DNA of 64,000 nt from Sulfuritalea sp. (GTDB taxonomy: Bacteria > Pseudomonadota > Gammaproteobacteria > Burkholderiales > Rhodocyclaceae). This document shows, piece by piece, positions 44,914 to 52,199 of this stretch. Each line of letters opens with the position of its first letter. The stretch's first letter is position 1. The notes beneath the pieces are model-generated. The model ran no database searches and was not told the DNA's origin. It saw nothing but the letters and a program-made list of their open reading frames with translations. Where the stretch lies: positions 1 through 64,000 of the forward strand of contig JALNZB010000016.1 of assembly GCA_023229545.1 (NCBI GenBank), given 5' to 3'. The position numbers and the translations under genes were made by a program.

Positions 44914-47106
44914 TCAGTCGAGCGTGAATGGATCATTCGGATTGCTCTGACGCCAAAGCGGGAATCCATCGAGCACAACAACTTTGTCGACATCGAGAAT
45001 TGCGTCTCCCAGCGCTCTATATAAGTCACGGCGGTCTGCGGCTATATTCGGCAAAACTGCCTGAAACAGGGCAGAGAAATCCCACGTCAACCTTTCAAAA
45101 CCCAGGCGGAAAAGCGCCTTCAGCCGCCCCAAGCTCGCGCCCACGGCGCCTGTCGTGAGCTCCGAAATCAGGCAGTCATAAAGCAGAGCCTCCGCGAGCG
45201 TTTGTGATGGCGACCCCACGGATAAATCGACTGTTCGACGAACAAGCGCCTTAGCTTCTTTCCTATCGCTTTCGGGGCCTTTGCTTAGCAGAAATGACGC
45301 GTAGTTGCCGGTGTTGTTGGCGTCATTGGGATCGAGTTCCAGCGCCTTCTTGTACATCGCTTCCGCCGCATCATCGTCCTTGCGCTGGATTGCCAGGAAG
45401 TTCGCGTAGCCGCCGGTGTAGTACGCGGCACTGGGATCGAGTTCCAGCGCCTTCTTGTACATCGCTTCCGCTGCGTCATCGTCCTTGCGCTGGATTGCCA
45501 GGAAGATCGCGTAGTTGCCGGTATTGATCACGTGATTGGGATCGAGTTCCAGCGCCTTCTTGTACATCGCTTCGGCCGCGTCATAGTCCTTCCGCTGGTT
45601 TTTCAGGAAGAGCGCATAGTTGCCGGTGTGGTTGGCGTCACTGGGATCGACTTCCAGCGCCTTCTTGTACATCGCTTCGGCCGCGTCACCGTCCTTGCGC
45701 TGCTCTGCCAGGAAGAGCGCGTAGTTGCCGGTGTTGTTCGCGTGATTGGGATCGAGTTCCAGCGCCTTCTTGTACATCGCCTCGGCTGCGTCGTAGTCCT
45801 TGCGCTGGTCTGCCAGGAAGTTCGCGTAGTTGCCGGTGACAATCGCGCGATTGGGATCGAGTTCCAGCGCCTTCTTGTACATCGCCTCGGCCGCGTCGTA
45901 GTCCTTGCGCTGGGTTGCCAGGAAGCTCGCGTAGTTGCCGACAAGCTCGGCGCTTGTGGGCAGAGCCTCGATGGCTTGTTGATAGATGGCATCGCGTTTG
46001 TCCGGATCGCTTTCAGACCGCGCACGGAGTTCCCAAGTCCACCATTTGCTTAGATCTTGACTGACCTCGGAAATCGATTGGCGCGCTTTGTCGGCAGCTG
46101 GAGTGCTGGGCATTGAATTCAGTTTTGCGAAACTTTCGAGAAGTTTGTCCGCCTGCGCCTGGTAGCGCTTCGCCCTCTCCTTGCCCAGGTTCTCGATCTC
46201 CTTCGCAATGCCATCGAGTTGGAAGCCAGCGAAGAGCGTTTGGGCCAGTTGAACCATGAACTCGTCGAATCCGGCGATAGCGACCAAAACCCCGTTGTGC
46301 CTGACAATAGTGTCCAGAATATTCTCGCCGGGGCGATCTCCTTCCCGGTAACACCAAAATAAGCGTCCTGGAATATGGCCTGTAGGTAGTTCCGCGAGAA
46401 AACCCATCAGGCTACCGTCATTGCCTCCATAGCCAATCACCAGCGGGGTGTAATGCTGAAACAGCAGCTCCAACGCCTCAGCCCAACCCTTGTCGAGGGT
46501 ATCAACGCCATTCCGGTCATTTTTCGGGTGCAGATGCAAGTCGCGATGAATCTTCGCGACCAAGGGTCTCGGCAGTTGCGGTCGGACGAAACCCGTGAGC
46601 GATTCGTGCCCGACAATCAAGGGATGCTGCAACGCATGAATGGCCAGCGCGTCGGCGACCAGATTGTCGAAATTGGTCGTTACAACCACCTTGTGCCTGG
46701 TATCGGCGAGTATCTTCGCCAGCACCGAGTACCCAAGGCTGGGTTCGGCATCTTCCATCTTGGCTTCCAGCGCGGCGTAACCGGATTTTGGATCACCGCC
46801 GAAACGAAGCTCGAATATCCTGGCGTAGTACGTCGCGGAATCGGATAGACGAAATCCGGGAGCCTCCAGTTTTTCAGCCGCCCATGACTCCACGTCGCGC
46901 TTGGTATCCAGACATTGGCGCAGATGGATTTCCTTCAGCCATGCCTGCGCCAACGCGCCTCCCGCTGGAATCCCCGAAGTAATTGAAGCACCGGCACCAA
47001 GAATGAAGGCTATGGAACGATCCGGCATATCGCGGTTCAGTTTCTGAATTTCGTCGAGCAGCCCCTCGGCCGACCACTCGTTCGGAACATCGGGTTTCTT
47101 AGTCAT
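44914..47106 (-). CDS. SIR2-like NADase/TPR protein, candidate defence effector
   Basis: A 730-aa protein. The SIR2-like domain (about 30-290) shows FILGAGASITSGIP (31-46), VVTTNFDNLVADAL (141-154), AKIHRDLHLH (184-193) and LVIGYGGNDGSLMGFL (222-237), the NAD-pocket motifs of the SIR2 group used in phage defence. Linker helices are at 300-380. Residues 384-610 form six near-identical 35-residue TPRs (NYA.FLA.QRKDYDAAEAMYKKALELDP) plus a degenerate seventh. A C-terminal domain follows. SIR2-TPR proteins usually deplete NAD+ on infection. That role is inferred here. There is no partner gene. It lies between direct repeats next to a VapBC pair. Confidence 0.85.
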   Translation of the reverse strand: MTKKPDVPNEWSAEGLLDEIQKLNRDMPDRSIAFILGAGASITSGIPAGGALAQAWLKEIHLRQCLDTKRDVESWAAEKLEAPGFRLSDSATYYARIFELRFGGDPKSGYAALEAKMEDAEPSLGYSVLAKILADTRHKVVVTTNFDNLVADALAIHALQHPLIVGHESLTGFVRPQLPRPLVAKIHRDLHLHPKNDRNGVDTLDKGWAEALELLFQHYTPLVIGYGGNDGSLMGFLAELPTGHIPGRLFWCYREGDRPGENILDTIVRHNGVLVAIAGFDEFMVQLAQTLFAGFQLDGIAKEIENLGKERAKRYQAQADKLLESFAKLNSMPSTPAADKARQSISEVSQDLSKWWTWELRARSESDPDKRDAIYQQAIEALPTSAELVGNYASFLATQRKDYDAAEAMYKKALELDPNRAIVTGNYANFLADQRKDYDAAEAMYKKALELDPNHANNTGNYALFLAEQRKDGDAAEAMYKKALEVDPSDANHTGNYALFLKNQRKDYDAAEAMYKKALELDPNHVINTGNYAIFLAIQRKDDDAAEAMYKKALELDPSAAYYTGGYANFLAIQRKDDDAAEAMYKKALELDPNDANNTGNYASFLLSKGPESDRKEAKALVRRTVDLSVGSPSQTLAEALLYDCLISELTTGAVGASLGRLKALFRLGFERLTWDFSALFQAVLPNIAADRRDLYRALGDAILDVDKVVVLDGFPLWRQSNPNDPFTLD
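45277..45957 (-). repeat. tandem 105-bp repeats encoding TPRs
   Basis: Six consecutive 105-bp units, each 35 codons, nearly identical except around the first five codons of each unit (NRAIV, NHANN, SDANH, NHVIN, SAAYY, NDANN) and one or two others. The seventh unit has diverged. High nucleotide identity implies recent expansion or gene conversion and likely copy-number variation among strains. Confidence 0.9.
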
Positions 47107-47172
47107 GGCGTCGACGACAATGGACGAATAAGTCCGACTATATCAAATCGAATCACAGCTCATGAGTTTGGC

Positions 47173-47331
47173 ATGGTTGCGGGATGCTTCAAGTTGAGGG
47201 AAAACAGGAACACTGGGCATGAGCAGAGGCAGGCGCAGGCCGTGAATGCCAAGGCGGCAGACTGGTACCGCTACATCAACTTCGACCAAATCGCCGCGTT
47301 CAAGGCAGCGGCGGATACGATGACGATGTAA
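47173..47331 (+). CDS. short unidentified frame ending in the right direct repeat
   Basis: A 52-codon frame from an ATG at 47173 reads ...AKAADWYRYINFDQIAAFKAAADTMTM and stops at TAA. Its last part is the translated right-hand direct repeat. There is no clear Shine-Dalgarno and no known family. It may be non-coding debris at the island edge. The rest of 47107-47388 shows nothing else. Confidence 0.25.
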   Translation: MVAGCFKLRENRNTGHEQRQAQAVNAKAADWYRYINFDQIAAFKAAADTMTM

Positions 47332-47365
47332 GCTGCACTTCGGCGCCGTGTCGCCAGCGCCGACT
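47278..47365 (+). repeat. direct repeat, right copy, flanking the SIR2-TPR gene (with copy 9)
   Basis: Positions 47278-47333 are 84 percent identical to 44768-44823. Dispersed repeat copy 9 (core 47345-47365, perfect, NY = GT, then TTTT) follows 11 nt later. It sits between the SIR2-TPR gene and the VapC-like toxin gene. Confidence 0.8.
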
Positions 47366-47388
47366 TTTACATCGATGATCGACAGGCC

Positions 47389-47781
47389 TTATCGAGGCAG
47401 CAATCGGGCGCCAGCCAACTTGCCGAGTTTGCGATCGAACGTCACCAATTCGTGCCCCGCACAGACGCTTTCCGCCAGGATCACGCAATCGGCGAAATCG
47501 GCACTACCGGTGAGATAACGCTGAAGCGCCGACAGGAATACATCCCGGCGCTGCAAATGGAAGGCGGGATGGTTGGCGATTGCGCCGAAGGCATCTTGCA
47601 AGCGCTTTTTGCTCAGGCCATAGGCACTGACGAGCACCCAGGCCGTTTCTATCTGAACCACCTGGGAGACGAAAACCTCGCCGACAGCGCTGACTGTCTG
47701 GCGTGCAACGCGGCACTGATCGAGCGCGGTCGGATCGTCGACCAGCACGCGTACCAGCACGTTCGTATCAACCGCGAGCAT
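47389..47781 (-). CDS. vapC: VapC-type PIN-domain ribonuclease toxin
   Basis: A 130-aa PIN-domain toxin. The first acidic residue is in MLAVDTNVLVRVLVDD, a Glu in QIETAWVLVSAYG, and the Asp pair in SADFADCVILAES completes the Mg2+ site. The start is the ATG at 47781. A longer frame runs through the antitoxin and is rejected. It overlaps the antitoxin 3' end by 14 bp. VapC toxins cut tRNA or rRNA. The target is unknown here. Confidence 0.9.
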   Translation of the reverse strand: MLAVDTNVLVRVLVDDPTALDQCRVARQTVSAVGEVFVSQVVQIETAWVLVSAYGLSKKRLQDAFGAIANHPAFHLQRRDVFLSALQRYLTGSADFADCVILAESVCAGHELVTFDRKLGKLAGARLLPR

Positions 47782-48010
47782 GGCGGCTCCTGCCGGCGGT
47801 GATCGCATCGTCCATTTGTTCCAGTGTAACGCCCTTGCCTGCCTTGACCATGCCGAAGACCGCCTCGATGGCCGTTTCCTGGCGCTGCAGCACGATCCGG
47901 TCGCCCTCATCGACGAAGCCCACCCGATCACCGGGCTTGATGCCGAGCTTTTCGCGCAATTCGATGGGAATCGTGACCTGCCCCTTGGTCGTGACGGACG
48001 AACTCAACAT
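47768..48010 (-). CDS. vapB: AbrB/VapB-type antitoxin
   Basis: An 80-aa antitoxin with an N-terminal swapped-hairpin AbrB DNA-binding domain (SSSVTTKGQVTIPIELREKL, then GIKPGDRVGFVDEGDRIVL). The C-terminal segment (AVFGMVKAGKGVTLEQMDDAI) should bind the PIN toxin. The ATG at 48010 is chosen; the frame continues upstream through the operator without support. It is first in the pair and probably represses transcription through the palindrome at 48022-48046. Confidence 0.9.
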   Translation of the reverse strand: MLSSSVTTKGQVTIPIELREKLGIKPGDRVGFVDEGDRIVLQRQETAIEAVFGMVKAGKGVTLEQMDDAITAGRSRHARG

Positions 48011-48021
48011 GACTGCCTCCG

Positions 48022-48046
48022 GTAATACCTCATAAGTTGGTATTAC
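48022..48046. promoter_or_regulatory. palindromic operator of the vapBC pair
   Basis: GTAATACC-tcataagtt-GGTATTAC, a perfect 8-bp inverted repeat with a 9-nt spacer, starting 12 bp upstream of the antitoxin ATG. Position and symmetry fit autoregulation by an AbrB-type dimer. A TATAGT on the minus strand just beyond it may be the -10 or -35 neighbourhood. Confidence 0.75.
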
Positions 48047-48151
48047 TATAGCACACGGTAAGACCCGCAACGACACGGTGACACGGCGCGAACAGCCCGG
48101 CGCCGCGCTGCCGGGCAACATCCGGTTGCCCGTTTCAAGCGACCGGTGTTC

Positions 48152-49642
48152 TCAGAGACCCGCGCCGACCATCAATTGCGCAGCCGGCAGGCCATGTTCC
48201 AGCAGCCATTTTCTGGCGCCATCGGTCAGCGGTTCGGGGCCGGCGACATACACGTCGAAATCGCTCAGCGCCGGGCATTCGTCGCCAATCCGCTGCAACA
48301 ATCCGCCTAGCAGTTTTTCCTGGCGACCGGCGGCGGTTTCCAGATGTGTACCCGCTACCAGCGGCGTGTAGCGAAAATTGTCCAACGCATCCGCCATCGC
48401 TCGCGGCCAGTTGGAAAAATACAGATCGGACTCGTGCGAGACCACCCAGTACAGATGAATCGATTCGGCGGAGTCGAGCGCCATCGCTTGTTCCATCAGG
48501 CCTTTCACCGCAGCGAAGCCCGTGCCGAAGGCAATGAAGATCAGCGACCGGGGGAAATCGTTACGCAATACGAAGCCGCCCTGGGGCCCTTCCACCGTCA
48601 CGCCATCGCCGACTTTCAGGTTGCTGGCGACATAATCCGAAAAAGGATTGCCCGGCGTGACGTGGATATGAAAAGGCAGGTTCCGGTCGTCGCAGGGACA
48701 ACCCGCCACCGGCAACTCGGCCGACAACGAATGGCCGAGCCGGAGCACGACTTTCTGCCCCGCAAGAAAGCGCAACCTTTGGTCGTGCGAAGTCCGCAAA
48801 TGCAGGAGAAGCATCTCGCCGCCCAGCGGATCGATGCTCTTGACATGCGCGGTAACCTGCTGGAGCGGAATGTCCGTCACGACTGCCGCCTCGCCGGCCT
48901 CGATCACAACGTCGGACACGGCCGTATTCGAACACATCAGCGCATAGCCGGAAGATTTCTCGTTTTCGCTCAGGACATATTCGTGAGAACGTACCTTCAG
49001 CAATTCGCCGGAGACGACGCGCGCCTTGCACTGGCCGCATTTTCCATTGCTGCAACCGTAATTGAGCGCATGGCCGGCACGCAGCGCCGCTTCCAGCAAG
49101 GTGTCGGCGCCCTCGACAAAAAACTCGTGACCGCTGGGCTGGAGTTGTACGTGAGCGGCCATGACGCGCAAGAAACTGTCTCGAATCGCCAGGTTGTGAA
49201 ATCCGGCCCGATAGTCGCCGATCTGGAGCGCTTGCTGCAACCATGTTTTGAGGGAGGCTGCGGCGGCCTGCACTTCTTCGCCGGCGTCGCGCCATGTCGT
49301 GAGCTGTTCTTCCAGTCCCTCGGCCATGGCGCGGTAACGCATCAGTTCAGCCTGCGTCTCGGATAACTCCTTGCCCAGGGAGGTCAGCCGGGCGAACAGG
49401 ACTTCCTTGCCCGGCAAGCGCTCAAACGCGCGCACGCCCTTGTCCATCACCTTGGTCCGCCCTATCCGCGCAAAGAACGTGTTGTCCTCGAACTGGATAT
49501 CGGGGTAAACCTGCAACAAACCCTCTTCGGTCACCATGCCCTCGAAGGAAGGCAGCAGCCCCTCCTTGATTTTCTTCTGGAGTGCAACCCTGGTCACGCC
49601 GACAAGGCGCGCCGCCCTGGATAAATTCATGAGTCGAGGCAT
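48152..49642 (-). CDS. HTH - [2Fe-2S] ferredoxin - FNR-type oxidoreductase fusion
   Basis: A 496-aa three-part protein. Residues 1-60 look like a MerR-like/DNA-binding or excisionase-type helix pair (LSRAARLVGVTRVALQKKIKEG). Residues 75-135 are coiled coil. A plant-type ferredoxin domain has CSNGKCGQC with the fourth ligand in ALMCSN. The C-terminal FAD/NAD reductase has GQKVVLRLGHSLSAE, VEGPQGGFVL, FIAFGTGFAAVKGL and VAGPEPL. An AAGGAG seven nt upstream supports the ATG at 49642. It could be a redox-sensing regulator or an electron-transfer partner. The substrate is unknown. Confidence 0.8.
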   Translation of the reverse strand: MPRLMNLSRAARLVGVTRVALQKKIKEGLLPSFEGMVTEEGLLQVYPDIQFEDNTFFARIGRTKVMDKGVRAFERLPGKEVLFARLTSLGKELSETQAELMRYRAMAEGLEEQLTTWRDAGEEVQAAAASLKTWLQQALQIGDYRAGFHNLAIRDSFLRVMAAHVQLQPSGHEFFVEGADTLLEAALRAGHALNYGCSNGKCGQCKARVVSGELLKVRSHEYVLSENEKSSGYALMCSNTAVSDVVIEAGEAAVVTDIPLQQVTAHVKSIDPLGGEMLLLHLRTSHDQRLRFLAGQKVVLRLGHSLSAELPVAGCPCDDRNLPFHIHVTPGNPFSDYVASNLKVGDGVTVEGPQGGFVLRNDFPRSLIFIAFGTGFAAVKGLMEQAMALDSAESIHLYWVVSHESDLYFSNWPRAMADALDNFRYTPLVAGTHLETAAGRQEKLLGGLLQRIGDECPALSDFDVYVAGPEPLTDGARKWLLEHGLPAAQLMVGAGL

Positions 49643-49737
49643 TTCGATCTCCTTGATCCGCTCTACGAGACCCGCGAAAATCCGCATTCCGCCGATCTCA
49701 CATTAGCATGCAGCGCCGGGGGAACTCCTGTGCTGTT

Positions 49738-50976
49738 TTAGCGGCACGTCTCCAGATAAGGAAAGAATTCGCGGTCTGCGCCCAGCACGTGTTTGGTGAC
49801 CACGTCGTGGGCCATGAACTGGAATAGTTCACCGGCCTCCAGCATGCCGTTGCGGAAGCGGTCGGTCAAGCTAACGGCTCGGGTGCTGAGTTCGCGATGG
49901 GTATCGGCATGCGATGCCGCGCCGGGATACCCGGCCGCCGCGATAATTGTTTCCTCGTTATGAAAATGCTGTACCACAGCGCGAATGAAGGCATCGACCA
50001 GTTCGCCCGTCTCGTCCGAGGGACGTCCCGAGAGCATGGCGGCAAGCAGATCGTTGGCGTGGCCGAACAGGGCCCGGTGCTCGCGGTCAATCATGTCATG
50101 GCCGCATTCGTAGGCCTTGTGCCAAACCAGTTGCAGGAACCGCGCGTCGACTTTCTCCCCGACGCCACCGCGCTGCGGTGTTTCTGGCGCAAATTGAACC
50201 TGGTTACGGCCATTGGCCTTCGCCTGGTAAAGCGCGGCGTCAGCGCGCTGAAACCAATGTTCCCAGGTTTCAGCGGGCAGGCATTCGGCAACACCGATGC
50301 TTACCGTCATGTGCCCGAGTTCCGGGAAATCCGCCTTGGCTATCTTTTCGCGCAGTCGCTCGGCCAGCCGGGAAGCGGTCGCCAGGGTCGTATTGGGGCA
50401 CAAAACGATGAATTCTTCGCCGCCCCATCGGGTAAGGGAATCGCTGGTGCGCTGGGCTGCCCGGAGTTGTGACGCCAACTCAACCAGCACCTGGTCGCCG
50501 GTGCCGTGGCCATAGCGGTCATTGACCGACTTGAAGAAATCGGCGTCCAGGACCAGCAACGATAGTGGATGGTCATATCGCGCCAAGCGATCCATTTCGC
50601 TGCGGACGGCCTCCTCAAGCCGTCGCCGGTTCCAGGCGCCGGTAAGCTTGTCGGTACCGGCCAGCCGATTAAGTTCGCTTAGCGCCAGTTGCAATCCCTG
50701 GTTGGCCTGTTGCAGTTGCCTCGCCGCCAGGGTGCTGCCAAGCTCGGTGTCGTGGAAAAGCGCCAGCGATACGATGCGCTGGCCGATGTACGCCACCAGA
50801 ATGATGACGAAGCCGCCGATCGAATCCCCAAGCGCATCGGAGAGTCCGAGCGCTGGCAGCAACTGGTGGTGGAACCAATGGTGCGCAAAGTAGACGCAGA
50901 CGGCCGAGACCAGGCCGACGACGACCAGGACCACGCTACCACGACGCAGGACGGTTCTTGTGCGGTGATAGTCCAT
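49738..50976 (-). CDS. diguanylate cyclase with C-terminal hemerythrin domain
   Basis: A 412-aa membrane protein making c-di-GMP. Two N-terminal membrane helices (GSVVLVVVGLVSAVCVYFA and GGFVIILVAYIGQRIVSLAL) have no large periplasmic domain. The GGDEF domain has an intact active site (RWGGEEF) and an inhibitory RxxD site (RTSD) exactly five residues before it. The C-terminal bacteriohemerythrin (about 285-412) has GHDMIDREHRALF, HFHNEETII, HADTHREL and DVVTKHVLGAD, the di-iron ligands, so oxygen is the likely signal. The start may instead be the ATG at 50994. It follows the chemoreceptor gene within about 30 bp. Confidence 0.88.
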   Translation of the reverse strand: MDYHRTRTVLRRGSVVLVVVGLVSAVCVYFAHHWFHHQLLPALGLSDALGDSIGGFVIILVAYIGQRIVSLALFHDTELGSTLAARQLQQANQGLQLALSELNRLAGTDKLTGAWNRRRLEEAVRSEMDRLARYDHPLSLLVLDADFFKSVNDRYGHGTGDQVLVELASQLRAAQRTSDSLTRWGGEEFIVLCPNTTLATASRLAERLREKIAKADFPELGHMTVSIGVAECLPAETWEHWFQRADAALYQAKANGRNQVQFAPETPQRGGVGEKVDARFLQLVWHKAYECGHDMIDREHRALFGHANDLLAAMLSGRPSDETGELVDAFIRAVVQHFHNEETIIAAAGYPGAASHADTHRELSTRAVSLTDRFRNGMLEAGELFQFMAHDVVTKHVLGADREFFPYLETCR

Positions 50977-51002
50977 GGTCCGGATACGCTCCATCCTCAA
51001 TG

Positions 51003-52199
51003 CTACGCAGCCGCAAGCAACCTTGGCCGGAGCTCGCGCGTATTTGCCTGCGAGGAATGGGTCGCTTCCTGTATCGGCGCGTTATGACATAGCAACGCAG
51101 GCTGATTCTTCCCGGCGACAGCCATCTGCTCCAGGCATTCCAGAACCTTCAGGCTCGCATTCTCCATTTTCGCGACGGCTTCGACGGCGACATCCAACTG
51201 GCCATCCCTGAACGAAGCCACGGCAGACTGGCCGTGCTGGTGGACCGCAATGTGATGGGGTTCGACTTCCTGATAGCCGGGCAATCGCGAATAGCAGTCG
51301 CGGCCATCGCCCTCGTAATACCACTTGCCCAAACGGCAGCCCTTGTGCGTCGAAACATCGGCCGGCATCTTGTCGGACAATCCCATGAGCACCTTGTAGA
51401 TGTCCATCTTGAAAACCAGATGGTCGATCTTCGCCGTCTCGACGAAGGATCGCAGCGTGGCGCTGGCGATGGCTCCTTGCATATGATTGGACAGGCCCAT
51501 CAGGCCATGCATGTTCTCGATCGCGGAGTCGCTGTCGAGCGTAAATTCCTTGGCCTGTTGCGGCGAGAGTTCCATCTTGGCGCAGACCGAGGATGCTTCC
51601 CCCCGAATAGCGCCGACAAGGACGGAAATGTCCTGCGTCGCCAGCGCGGTACGCTCCGCAAGCTTTCTCACTTCGTCCGCCACGACGGCAAAACCACGAC
51701 CCTGCTCGCCGGCCCGCGCGGCCTCGATGGCGGCATTGAGAGCGAGAAGATTGGTCTGGTCGGCAATCCCCTTGATCATCTGCACGATGGCGCCGATCTC
51801 GCCAATCCGGGCGTTCAGATCGTTCACGGCCACGGCGGTTTCGTGAGTGCGGTCGGAAGTAAAGCGCAAGTTGGCGTTGATGCGCTCGACAGCTTGTACG
51901 TTGGCCCCCAGCTCAACTGACGCTTCGGCGCTCTCACTGCGTTCTTCACGCATTTGTTGCGCCAGGGTGGCCATCGACCCTTGCACCATGGACAGGGACG
52001 CACTAAAAGTACGGAGCTGATCGAACAGGGCCGTCTGAACCTGAAGCCTTGGCGCCTGTTCGCTGCACAGAGCCCGCATGGAGGACAACTCGCTCTCCAT
52101 TGCGGCGATCCGACCGTCCTTTTGCACGTTGCCGGCGCGCTCGACGGCCAGTTGGTCTTCGAGTTTCCTCAGTTTGTTCTTATGCGCCCTGCAAAGCAT
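51003..52199 (-). CDS. soluble chemoreceptor with CZB zinc-binding domain
   Basis: A 398-aa methyl-accepting protein without membrane segments. An N-terminal coiled coil (KNKLRKLEDQLAVE) is followed by the MCP signalling domain with its hairpin tip IADQTNLLALNAAIEAAR and GRGFAVVADEVRKLAERT. The C-terminal CZB domain has TAKIDHLVFKMDIYKVL, GCRLGKWYYEGDG and EPHHIAVHQHG, the His/Cys zinc set. CZB proteins sense zinc or oxidants such as HOCl through the Cys. The ATG at 52199 overlaps the HD-GYP stop by 20 bp. No pentapeptide tether for CheR is seen. Confidence 0.9.
   Translation of the reverse strand: MLCRAHKNKLRKLEDQLAVERAGNVQKDGRIAAMESELSSMRALCSEQAPRLQVQTALFDQLRTFSASLSMVQGSMATLAQQMREERSESAEASVELGANVQAVERINANLRFTSDRTHETAVAVNDLNARIGEIGAIVQMIKGIADQTNLLALNAAIEAARAGEQGRGFAVVADEVRKLAERTALATQDISVLVGAIRGEASSVCAKMELSPQQAKEFTLDSDSAIENMHGLMGLSNHMQGAIASATLRSFVETAKIDHLVFKMDIYKVLMGLSDKMPADVSTHKGCRLGKWYYEGDGRDCYSRLPGYQEVEPHHIAVHQHGQSAVASFRDGQLDVAVEAVAKMENASLKVLECLEQMAVAGKNQPALLCHNAPIQEATHSSQANTRELRPRLLAAA

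Noticed and set aside
45277..45957. Evenly spaced repeats that could suggest a CRISPR or satellite array
   Set aside because: The 105-bp period is exactly 35 codons in frame and encodes TPR helices; there are no short repeats with unique spacers.
48592..48618. Sequence resembling the dispersed repeat inside the ferredoxin-FNR gene
   Set aside because: It encodes LKVGDGVTVEGP, the conserved flavin-reductase motif, so the likeness is explained by protein conservation.
50836..50860. Stretch in the cyclase-hemerythrin gene resembling the repeat core
   Set aside because: An extra base and several mismatches; it encodes an ordinary membrane-region sequence.
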